Shown: one piece after another, positions 6,518 to 11,817 of the stretch | Layout: every line of letters starts with the position of its first letter | How positions within the stretch are numbered: position 1 is the stretch's first letter | DNA from: Bifidobacterium breve | GTDB lineage: Bacteria > Actinomycetota > Thermoleophilia > Miltoncostaeales > Miltoncostaeaceae | Length of the DNA stretch: 11,817 nucleotides | Assembly: GCA_945876305.1 (NCBI GenBank) | Contig: CAMCOB010000033.1 | Coordinates: forward strand, 1 to 11,817 | Reading direction: 5' to 3' | Translations under genes and position numbers: made by a program | Notes under the pieces: generated by a model | The model's input: the letters and a program-made list of their open reading frames with translations, nothing else | Told to the model about the DNA's origin: nothing | Databases searched by the model: none

Positions 6518-8028
6518 GCAGGGGCATCGTGTACCTGATCGGTGCAGGCCCTGGCGATCCGGGCCTCATCACGGTGCGCGGACGTGCGGCATTGATGAAG
6601 GCCGACGTTGTGCTGTACGACCGCCTCGGCACAGAGGCACTCATGCACCTGTGCCGCCCAGACGCCCGGCTCGTTGATGTGGGCAAGGCCCCCGACCGCG
6701 TGGCCATGACCCAGGACGACACCACGGCGCTGTGCGTGGAACTGGGCAGGCAAGGGCTCGTGGTGGCCCGCTTGAAGGGCGGCGACCCATTTGTGTTCGG
6801 TCGCGGCGCAGAGGAGGCCGAAGCCCTGGTGGCCGCGGGTGTGCCCTGTCTCGTGGTGCCCGGCATCACTTCGGCCATCGGGGCGCCATCGGCAGCGGGT
6901 ATCCCGGTGACCTACCGGGCCATGGCGACCGGATTCACGGTGGTGACCGGTCACGAGGATCCGGCAAAGGATGCCGAGCAGAACGACTGGGATGCGCTTG
7001 CCGCGCTGCCGCACACCCTCGTTGTGCTCATGGGCATGGGCCGCCTGCCGGCCATCGCTGAGCGTCTCATCGCCGCCGGCCGCCCCGCCGACCAGCCCGC
7101 AGCCGCCATCCAGTGGGGTACCACCCCGCGCCAGCGCACCGTGGTGGCCACGCTCGGCACCCTTCCCCAGCGCGTGGAGGAGGAGGGGCTCGGCAACCCG
7201 GCCATCCTCGTGTTTGGCGACGTGGTGTCGCGTGCGCCCGGCCTGGCCGCTGCCGGTCGCCCGGTTCTGGCCGGCACGACCGTGGTGGTGACCCGCGCCC
7301 GCGCCCAGGCCAGCGATCTGGCTGCCGCTCTCGATCTGATGGGTGCCCGGGTCATCCAGCTTCCTGTCATCCGCATCGAACCGCTCATGGGGTCACCTGA
7401 GCTTGACGCGGCACTGGCCGATATCGGCGCACACGACATCGTCATCTTCACCAGCGCCAACGGGGTGGAGCAGATGGCAGCGCGCATGACCGAGCGCGGG
7501 CTCGATGCCCGGTCGCTGCGTGCCGATCAGACCATCGTGGCCGTGGGTACCGCAACCTCCGCCGCGCTGGCTTCACACGGCATCCGCGCCGACGTGGTGC
7601 CCGAGCGGTTTGTGGGTGAGGCGGTGCTTGATGCCCTGGCATCCACTCCGGTGGAGGGCCGTCGGGTGCTCATCGCACGTGCAGCTGACGCCCGGCCTGT
7701 CATTGCCGATGGCCTGCGCGCCCGTGGTGCCACTGTGAGCGATGTTGCCGTGTACGCGACCATCGCCGAGCGCCCGGCTGATGACGTGATCGAGGCTGCG
7801 CTGGACGCGGACATCATCACCTTCACCTCGTCATCAACGGTGACCAACACGCTGGCACTGCTGGACGACGCCCAGCGCGCCCGTCTGGCATCGGGCCCCC
7901 GCGTGGTATCGATCGGACCCGTGACCTCCGACACGGTGCAGCGCGCCGGACTCGTCGTGGCCGCCGAGGCCGCACACCACGACATCCCCGGCATTATCGA
8001 TGCGCTCGTCGATCTCGGTCGCAACTGA
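6514..8028 (+). CDS. cobA-hemD: Fused uroporphyrinogen-III C-methyltransferase (CobA) and uroporphyrinogen-III synthase (HemD)
   Basis: This is a two-domain protein of 504 aa. Residues 1 to about 245 are the SAM-dependent methyltransferase that converts uroporphyrinogen III to precorrin-2: YLIGAGPGDPGLITVRG near the N-terminus, VVLYDRL, RLKGGDPFVFGRGAEE, then VVPGITSAIGAPSAAGIP and VTYR. From about residue 255 (TTVVVTRARAQASDLAAAL) runs the HemD domain, which closes hydroxymethylbilane to uroporphyrinogen III, with FTSANGVE, VAVYATI and TFTSSSTV as family landmarks. The fusion puts HemC's product, ring closure and the siroheme/cobalamin branch enzyme in consecutive genes. ATG 6514 overlaps the hemC stop by 4 nt and has GAGGTGGG (6503-6510) upstream; the frame extends upstream to 6385, but that part lies within hemC and is arginine-rich. 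CobA-HemD fusions are known in other bacteria, so the architecture is established rather than new. Confidence 0.95.
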   Translation: MSRGIVYLIGAGPGDPGLITVRGRAALMKADVVLYDRLGTEALMHLCRPDARLVDVGKAPDRVAMTQDDTTALCVELGRQGLVVARLKGGDPFVFGRGAEEAEALVAAGVPCLVVPGITSAIGAPSAAGIPVTYRAMATGFTVVTGHEDPAKDAEQNDWDALAALPHTLVVLMGMGRLPAIAERLIAAGRPADQPAAAIQWGTTPRQRTVVATLGTLPQRVEEEGLGNPAILVFGDVVSRAPGLAAAGRPVLAGTTVVVTRARAQASDLAAALDLMGARVIQLPVIRIEPLMGSPELDAALADIGAHDIVIFTSANGVEQMAARMTERGLDARSLRADQTIVAVGTATSAALASHGIRADVVPERFVGEAVLDALASTPVEGRRVLIARAADARPVIADGLRARGATVSDVAVYATIAERPADDVIEAALDADIITFTSSSTVTNTLALLDDAQRARLASGPRVVSIGPVTSDTVQRAGLVVAAEAAHHDIPGIIDALVDLGRN

Positions 8029-8040
8029 GGCGGTGGGCGC

Positions 8041-8841
8041 GTGCTCGGGTTTCTGACCGACTACGGCCCGCACACTGAGCATGTGGGGGCGCTCCACGCG
8101 GTGGCGGCCGCGATTGCGCCCAGTGCCGCCCGCATTGATCTGGCGCACGACGTGCCCGCGGGGGATGTCCGCTGGGGTGCGGTGCTTGTGGAACGGCTGG
8201 TGCGTGTGATGCCCCGCGGTTCGGTGATCATCGCCGTGGTGGATCCCGGGGTGGGAACCGCCCGTCGTGCCATCGCCATGGAGACCGAGTGGGGCAGGGT
8301 GGTGGTGGGCCCCGATAACGGGCTGTTGGGGCTGGCCGCCGATCGCCTGCAGGCGGTGCGCGCCGTGGAGATCACCTCCGAGGACCACATGCGGCGGCCG
8401 GTCTCGGCCACCTTTCACGGCCGCGACATCTTTGCCCCGGCTGCTGCTCATCTGGTGAGTGGAGTGCCACTGAGCGCGCTCGGGCCCGAGGTCGACCTGA
8501 CCACGATCGAGCGCCCGCACCTACCCGAGCCCACCACCACTGACGGCCAGATGGACGCCCTTGTGGCGGGAGTCGACCGGTTTGGGAACCTTGCCCTGTG
8601 GGCCACCTGGGAGCAACTGATGGCGGCGGGGCTGGTGGTGGGCGACCGCATCTGGGCCATCAGTACCGCTCTGCGCAGCCGGGGCACGCTGGGGCGCACA
8701 TTTGCCGACGTGCCTCGGGGCGGCCTGCTGGCCTACGTGGACAGCCATGGCCTGGTGTCGCTGGCCGTGAACGGGGGCAGTGCCGAGGAGCGGGTGCAGG
8801 CGACGGCCGGTGAGGTCGTCGCCATTACGCGTCAGTCGTAG
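8041..8841 (+). CDS. SAM hydroxide adenosyltransferase (DUF62 family, SAM hydrolase)
   Basis: This protein (266 aa) belongs to the family that uses water or hydroxide to split S-adenosylmethionine into adenosine and methionine; fluorinase and chlorinase are specialised relatives. Conserved blocks are FLTDYG (4-9, Asp7), VVDPGVGTARR (66-76), GPDNGLL (90-96), TFHGRDIFAPAAAHL (124-138) and DRFGNL (178-183). The Asp-Arg-His set typical of the hydrolases is present as Asp68, Arg75 and His126, which argues against a halogenase. GTG 8041 is the start, with GAGG (8027-8030) and GGTGGG (8032-8037) upstream. It follows cobA-hemD after 12 nt and appears to be the last gene of the block. Its C-terminus overlaps the convergent glycosyltransferase gene by 10 bp. 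Physiological role in this family is unclear; a link to SAM-using CobA is only suggested by position. Confidence 0.9.
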   Translation: MLGFLTDYGPHTEHVGALHAVAAAIAPSAARIDLAHDVPAGDVRWGAVLVERLVRVMPRGSVIIAVVDPGVGTARRAIAMETEWGRVVVGPDNGLLGLAADRLQAVRAVEITSEDHMRRPVSATFHGRDIFAPAAAHLVSGVPLSALGPEVDLTTIERPHLPEPTTTDGQMDALVAGVDRFGNLALWATWEQLMAAGLVVGDRIWAISTALRSRGTLGRTFADVPRGGLLAYVDSHGLVSLAVNGGSAEERVQATAGEVVAITRQS

Positions 8842-9548
8842 CGGCCCCGCCAGGCGTTCAGCCTGATGCGAGAGATGTCCTCGAGAAATGGGGGCAGATG
8901 CTTGGAGACATCGAACGTGGATTCGTCGCGGAACTCCACCGATACCGGCATCTCGGCGATACGCGCACCCATGCGCCGGGCGAGAAACAGCACCTCGATG
9001 TCAAACGCGAATGAATCGACGAGGGCCTTCGCGAATATGCGCTCGGCCCAGTCGGCACGAAATCCTTTGAACCCCGCCTGGGTATCGCTGATGACCGGGA
9101 GTACCAGAAGGCGCCGGGCCACCTGCACGGCCGCCCCGGCCGCCATGCGCGATGTGCTCTTCTCGGAGCCGGCGTACTCGGCCAGGCTGCGCTTGCCCGC
9201 CACGACATCGGCCACGCGCTCCATTAGCGCCAGCGCCGGTGTCACATGGAACGGGTCGATGTTCATGTCGGCATCCACGTAGAACCGGTAATCACCGGTG
9301 GCGGCCAGCATTCCCGCCCGTACGGCCGCACCTTTGCCTGCGTTGACCTGAAGCCGGTTCAGCCTGATGCGCGGGTCAATGGCCGCGTGGCGCTCGACCA
9401 GCAGCGCGGTGCCATCGGTGCTGCCGTCGTCGGACACGATGACCTCGGCCGTACCACCAAAGGTATCGAGCCACGCATGCCAGCCATCAAGAGTCAGCGT
9501 GAGCCGCCGCTCCTCGTTGTACGCCGGGATGACGATTGAGAGGTCCAC
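8832..9548 (-). CDS. Family 2 glycosyltransferase, ALG5/polyprenyl-phosphate sugar transferase-like
   Basis: This GT-A fold glycosyltransferase (238 aa) probably transfers a sugar from a nucleotide donor to a polyprenyl phosphate on the cytoplasmic face of the membrane. SIVIPAYNEERRL (4-16) and SDDGSTDGT (39-47) form the nucleotide-binding part; VDADMN (91-96) holds the DxD metal site (Asp92, Asp94). NAGKGAAVRAGM (69-80), ISDTQAGFKGFRAD (153-166) and SFAFDIEVLFLARRMG (179-194) are the blocks I associate with the ALG5-like dolichyl-phosphate glucosyltransferase subgroup. No C-terminal membrane helices are present. The start is GTG 9548; a nearby ATG at 9556 is out of frame, and neither has a clear ribosome site. 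It lies downstream of tRNA-Phe on the same strand but behind a strong hairpin, so it probably needs its own promoter, which I could not identify. Donor and acceptor are unknown. Confidence 0.88.
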   Translation of the reverse strand: MDLSIVIPAYNEERRLTLTLDGWHAWLDTFGGTAEVIVSDDGSTDGTALLVERHAAIDPRIRLNRLQVNAGKGAAVRAGMLAATGDYRFYVDADMNIDPFHVTPALALMERVADVVAGKRSLAEYAGSEKSTSRMAAGAAVQVARRLLVLPVISDTQAGFKGFRADWAERIFAKALVDSFAFDIEVLFLARRMGARIAEMPVSVEFRDESTFDVSKHLPPFLEDISRIRLNAWRGRYD

Positions 9549-9596
9549 GGGTACATGGTCGCAGACGCCCCCCGCGTCGGAATCTGGCGCAGGTGC

Positions 9597-9640
9597 AAAA
9601 CGACGTACGCCGCGCCCCCACTGCGGGAACGCGGCGTACG
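9597..9640 (-). terminator. Rho-independent terminator of tRNA-Phe
   Basis: A perfect 11-bp inverted repeat (CGTACGCCGCG at 9604-9614 and its complement at 9630-9640) encloses a 15-nt loop that can form three further G-C pairs. On the - strand it is followed by TCG and then TTTT (9600-9597). It begins 2 nt after the tRNA 3' end. The T run is short, but stem strength and position support termination. Read on the + strand it has no T run. Confidence 0.75.
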
Positions 9641-9642
9641 GA

Positions 9643-9715
9643 TGGCGAGACCCGGACTCGAACCGGGGACACCACGATTTTCAGTCGTGTGCTCTACCAG
9701 CTGAGCTATCTCGCC
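9643..9715 (-). tRNA. tRNA-Phe (GAA)
   Basis: This is a full cloverleaf of 73 nt on the - strand. The acceptor stem pairs GGCGAGA with TCTCGCC in all seven positions and has discriminator A. T8-A9 is followed by a D stem GCTC/GAGC. The anticodon arm is CACGA-CTGAAAA-TCGTG, giving anticodon GAA for phenylalanine. The T arm is CCCGG-TTCGAGT-CCGGG. The CCA end is not encoded: TCC follows the discriminator. Sequence overlapping the opposite strand gives a false open reading frame across the tRNA. Confidence 0.97.
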
Positions 9716-9725
9716 CGGCCGGGGA

Positions 9726-9754
9726 ACGCTAGGCGTGGACACCCCGTGATGCAA
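9726..9754 (-). promoter_or_regulatory. Probable sigma70-type promoter of tRNA-Phe
   Basis: On the - strand TTGCAT (9754-9749) and TAGCGT (9731-9726) are separated by exactly 17 bp, and the expected transcription start near 9719 lies a few bases before the mature tRNA 5' end at 9715. Each hexamer matches the consensus at three positions, including the TANNNT core of the -10. Spacing and placement are the main support. Confidence 0.55.
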
Positions 9755-9768
9755 CCCGACGCCGCGGC

Positions 9769-9783
9769 TACGATCGCCCCATG
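9769..9783 (+). promoter_or_regulatory. Probable leaderless promoter (-10 TACGAT) of the response regulator gene
   Basis: TACGAT (9769-9774) lies 6 nt before ATG 9781, so transcription would start at or next to the start codon. There is no Shine-Dalgarno sequence between them. This TANNNT at -12 to -7 is the arrangement known from leaderless actinobacterial genes. No -35 hexamer is convincing; the expected -35 zone overlaps the -35 of the divergent tRNA promoter. Confidence 0.5.
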
Positions 9784-10473
9784 GGAACCGGCGGGCACAT
9801 CCTGGTGGTGGACGACGAGCGATCGCTGCGCAAGTTGCTGCGCACATACCTCGAGGACTCGGGGTACACGGTGGCTGAGGCGACCAATGGCGTTGAGGCA
9901 CTCGACCAACTTCGGGCCGGTGGCATCGACCTGGTGGTGCTCGACATGATGATGCCCGAGATGGATGGGCTGGAGACATGCCGGCGCATCCGTTCCGATC
10001 ACGGCCAGCTGCCAATCATCATGCTCACCGCCCGCGCCGACGAGATCGATCGGATCACCGGACTCGAGATGGGCGCGGACGACTACGTGACCAAGCCATT
10101 CTCCGGGCGGGAGGTGGCCGCCCGCGTGAAGGCCGTGCTGCGACGCGTGCATGGCGATCCCGACGAGGGCGGCCCCTTGCGCGCCGGCGATGCCGAACTC
10201 GATCCGATCAGTCGCACATGTCGGGTAAATGGCACGCAGGTTGACCTGACCCGGCTCGAGTTCGACCTGCTTGCCGAACTTGCCGCGCACCCCAACGTGG
10301 TCTTTACCCGCGAGCGCCTGCTCGAGCGCGTGTGGGGATACCAGAGCGGCGTGGGCGGGAAGACGGTTGACGTGCACGTGGCCAATTTGCGCCGCAAGAT
10401 TGGTGCCGACATCGGTGTGGTGGCCGTGCGCGGGGTGGGGTACCGACTCGACCCGGTGGGGCCATCGTCGTGA
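9781..10473 (+). CDS. OmpR/PhoB-family DNA-binding response regulator
   Basis: This transcription factor (230 aa) is phosphorylated by a partner kinase. Receiver domain, about residues 6-120: acidic pair Asp11-Asp12, phospho-acceptor Asp55 in VVLDMMMPEMDG, switch Thr83 in MLTARAD and Lys105 in DYVTKPF. A linker leads to an OmpR-type winged helix, about 135-226, with LTRLEFDLLAELAAHP, FTRERLLERVWGYQS, TVDVHVANLRRKIG and VRGVGYRL. All key residues are present, so it should be competent for phosphotransfer. It is followed by the histidine kinase gene with a 4-nt GTGA overlap, making a standard regulator-kinase pair. The start ATG has no ribosome site but a TACGAT element 6 nt upstream. The target genes and signal cannot be read from the sequence. 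Confidence 0.96.
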   Translation: MGTGGHILVVDDERSLRKLLRTYLEDSGYTVAEATNGVEALDQLRAGGIDLVVLDMMMPEMDGLETCRRIRSDHGQLPIIMLTARADEIDRITGLEMGADDYVTKPFSGREVAARVKAVLRRVHGDPDEGGPLRAGDAELDPISRTCRVNGTQVDLTRLEFDLLAELAAHPNVVFTRERLLERVWGYQSGVGGKTVDVHVANLRRKIGADIGVVAVRGVGYRLDPVGPSS

Positions 10474-11774
10474 GGCTGGGCGAGCGGCTGAGCGCGCTCG
10501 CGCCCGCGACGTACCGGGGGCGCATCGCACTGGCCATCGTGGCCACGCTGGTGGTCGCGGTCATCGGGGTGCAACTGGTGCTCAACGTATTTGTTGGTCA
10601 ACGTGTGCAGCGCGCCGTGGAGGGCAACCTGCAGCAACAGGCCTCGGAACTGGTGCGGGTGGCCCAGCGCAGTGGCTACCCGGGTGTGGCCCGGGCCAGT
10701 GGCCTTCTGCCGGGTACCTCGGTACAGGTGCTTCAGGGTGGCACGGTCCTCTTCTGGAACGGCCCGGTGAAGGTGCTCGATGCTCAGGCCACCGCAGAGG
10801 CCGGTGATATCCAGGTGATCCTTCAGCGCGAGGCCGATGCCGGGGTGCTCGGTGAGTGGGCGGTTCCCCTCACCGTCATCGCGTTCATCATGGCGATCGG
10901 CGGTATGGGCTGGTGGCTCGCGGGGCTCGCCTCGCGGCGCCTCAGACGCGAGGCCACGGCCCTGGCCAATCAGGCCGAGGCGGTGGCGGCGGGCGATCTG
11001 GAGGCACGGGTGGAGGTGCAGGACGACGAGCTGGTACGCGTGGCCACTTCGCTCAACACCATGACCGAGCAACTGGCCGATGCCGACCGTCGTCAGCGAT
11101 TGTTCCTCGCCGACGTGGCTCACGAGTTGCGTACCCCCGTCACGGCCATCGACGGATTTGCGCAGGCAATGGTCGACGGGACCATCCGCACCGATGAGTC
11201 GCGTCTCGAGGCCGCTGAGATCATCCACGAGGAGTCCCAGCGCCTCGCGCGCCTCGTGGCGGATCTGCAGGCGCTCACCCTGACCGCACTCGATGCCGAG
11301 CCCGTACGCGACGCCACAGATGTGGTGGATCTGGCACGCGACGCCGCCGCACGTCTCGACGCCGCCGCTGCGGAGCGGGGAGTGCTGTTGCGGGGGCCCG
11401 ACGTCACCCAGAGTGCCGTGACGGTTCTGACAGATCCCACTCAGGTGGAGACGATTCTCGGCAACCTCATCACCAATGCGCTTCGTGCCACGCCAGCAGG
11501 GGGAACGATTCGGGTGGCGGTATCCATGGAGGGCGACGAGGCCGTGGTATCGGTCACCGATACCGGTGTGGGAATTGCTGCCGAGCACCTCCCGCATATC
11601 TTCGATCGCATGTACCGGGTGGATGCCGCGCGCGACCGCAACTCCGGCGGCACGGGCCTCGGCCTGGCAATCGTCGCTGCCCTCGCCGAGTTGCTCGGTG
11701 CGCGGCTTGAGGTGGAGAGCGAGCCCGGCACCGGCAGTCGGTTTGCGCTGCATCTGCCGACGGGGCGCACATGA
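10470..11774 (+). CDS. Two-component sensor histidine kinase
   Basis: This membrane histidine kinase (434 aa) is the partner of the preceding response regulator. The first membrane helix spans about 19-43; an extracytoplasmic sensor segment of roughly 85 residues follows (44-129) and resembles no domain I recognise. The second helix is about 131-153. A HAMP linker (about 150-205, including AVAAGDLEARVEVQDDELV) leads to the HisKA domain with phospho-acceptor His218 in DVAHELRTPVTAIDGF. The ATP-binding domain shows the N box NLITNALRATPAG (332-344, Asn332 and Asn336), DTGVGI (364-369), the F box IFDRMYRVD and the glycine-rich GGTGLGLAIV (393-402). The GTG start overlaps the regulator's stop by 4 nt and has GGTGGGG (10455-10461) 8 nt upstream. 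Its own stop overlaps the next gene's ATG by 4 nt. It should be active as kinase and phosphatase; the stimulus is unknown. Confidence 0.95.
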   Translation: MRLGERLSALAPATYRGRIALAIVATLVVAVIGVQLVLNVFVGQRVQRAVEGNLQQQASELVRVAQRSGYPGVARASGLLPGTSVQVLQGGTVLFWNGPVKVLDAQATAEAGDIQVILQREADAGVLGEWAVPLTVIAFIMAIGGMGWWLAGLASRRLRREATALANQAEAVAAGDLEARVEVQDDELVRVATSLNTMTEQLADADRRQRLFLADVAHELRTPVTAIDGFAQAMVDGTIRTDESRLEAAEIIHEESQRLARLVADLQALTLTALDAEPVRDATDVVDLARDAAARLDAAAAERGVLLRGPDVTQSAVTVLTDPTQVETILGNLITNALRATPAGGTIRVAVSMEGDEAVVSVTDTGVGIAAEHLPHIFDRMYRVDAARDRNSGGTGLGLAIVAALAELLGARLEVESEPGTGSRFALHLPTGRT

Positions 11775-11817
11775 GGCGCATTGCCGCCCTAGTGCTGGCA
11801 CTCACCATCGCTGGCGC
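11771..11817 (+). CDS. Start of an exported protein gene, cut by the window end
   Basis: ATG 11771 overlaps the kinase stop by 4 nt (ATGA) and is preceded by GGGGCG. Only 15 codons are visible: MRRIAALVLALTIAG, which has the positively charged n-region and hydrophobic core of a signal peptide or lipoprotein leader. The product is probably secreted or membrane-anchored and co-transcribed with the two-component pair. Its identity cannot be determined from what is present. Confidence 0.6.
   Translation, partial: MRRIAALVLALTIAG

Noticed and set aside
8041..8841. Fluorinase or chlorinase instead of SAM hydrolase
   Set aside because: The Asp-Arg-His set typical of hydroxide adenosyltransferases is present and there is no halometabolite gene nearby.
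8851..8865. Small hairpin CAGGC-GTTCA-GCCTG near the convergent gene ends as a bidirectional terminator
   Set aside because: Only 5 bp, inside the glycosyltransferase coding region, and no T run on either side.
9643..9715. tRNA-Phe as an integration (att) site
   Set aside because: No integrase, no repeated copy of the tRNA 3' end in the window, and the neighbours look like core genes.
9536..9949. Open frame on the + strand across the tRNA and the regulator start
   Set aside because: It reads the complement of tRNA-Phe and then an out-of-frame part of the response regulator, a common artefact; there is no ribosome site or family similarity.
10083..11801. Long open frame of 572 codons on the - strand
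   Set aside because: It lies entirely antisense to the response regulator and kinase, whose motifs are unambiguous. GC-rich codon bias gives long antisense frames, and its composition is His/Arg/Gly-rich without domain features.

Overview
The window is a very GC-rich, tightly packed bacterial chromosome segment. GTG and TTG start codons, stop/start overlaps at most gene junctions, a tRNA without an encoded CCA end and two apparent leaderless start regions suggest a high-GC Gram-positive-like lineage. Deep-branching Actinomycetota (for example Thermoleophilia-like) is my best guess, at low confidence. No mobile element, CRISPR array or phage gene is visible, and no stretch over 300 bases lacks a gene.

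Layout. Bases 1-468 hold the 3' part of a VanX-type D-Ala-D-Ala dipeptidase gene. Bases 479-8841 form one ten-gene + strand block with junctions between a 20-nt overlap and a 12-nt gap: UbiA-family (MqnP-like) prenyltransferase, CcmA, CcmB, CcmC, a 59-residue CcmD-like protein, precorrin-2 dehydrogenase (SirC/CysG-N type), glutamyl-tRNA reductase (HemA), porphobilinogen deaminase (HemC), a CobA-HemD fusion, and a SAM hydroxide adenosyltransferase (DUF62). A convergent ALG5-like family 2 glycosyltransferase (8832-9548, - strand) overlaps the end of this block by 10 bp. Upstream of it on the - strand lie a strong hairpin terminator, tRNA-Phe(GAA) and a probable tRNA promoter. On the + strand from 9781 is an OmpR-type response regulator, overlapped by its histidine kinase, which is overlapped by a secreted or lipoprotein gene cut by the window edge.

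How the genes fit together. The block joins respiratory quinone prenylation, heme export and handling for cytochrome c maturation (System I core), and early tetrapyrrole synthesis: HemA starts the C5 pathway, HemC and HemD make uroporphyrinogen III, and CobA plus SirC divert it to precorrin-2 and sirohydrochlorin. It looks like a respiratory cofactor operon supplying menaquinone, heme for c-type cytochromes and siroheme or a related product. HemL, HemB, HemE and later enzymes, and CcmE/F/H, are not in the window. The DUF62 gene ends the block where another hem gene might be expected. The two-component system looks like a separate transcription unit, divergent from tRNA-Phe.
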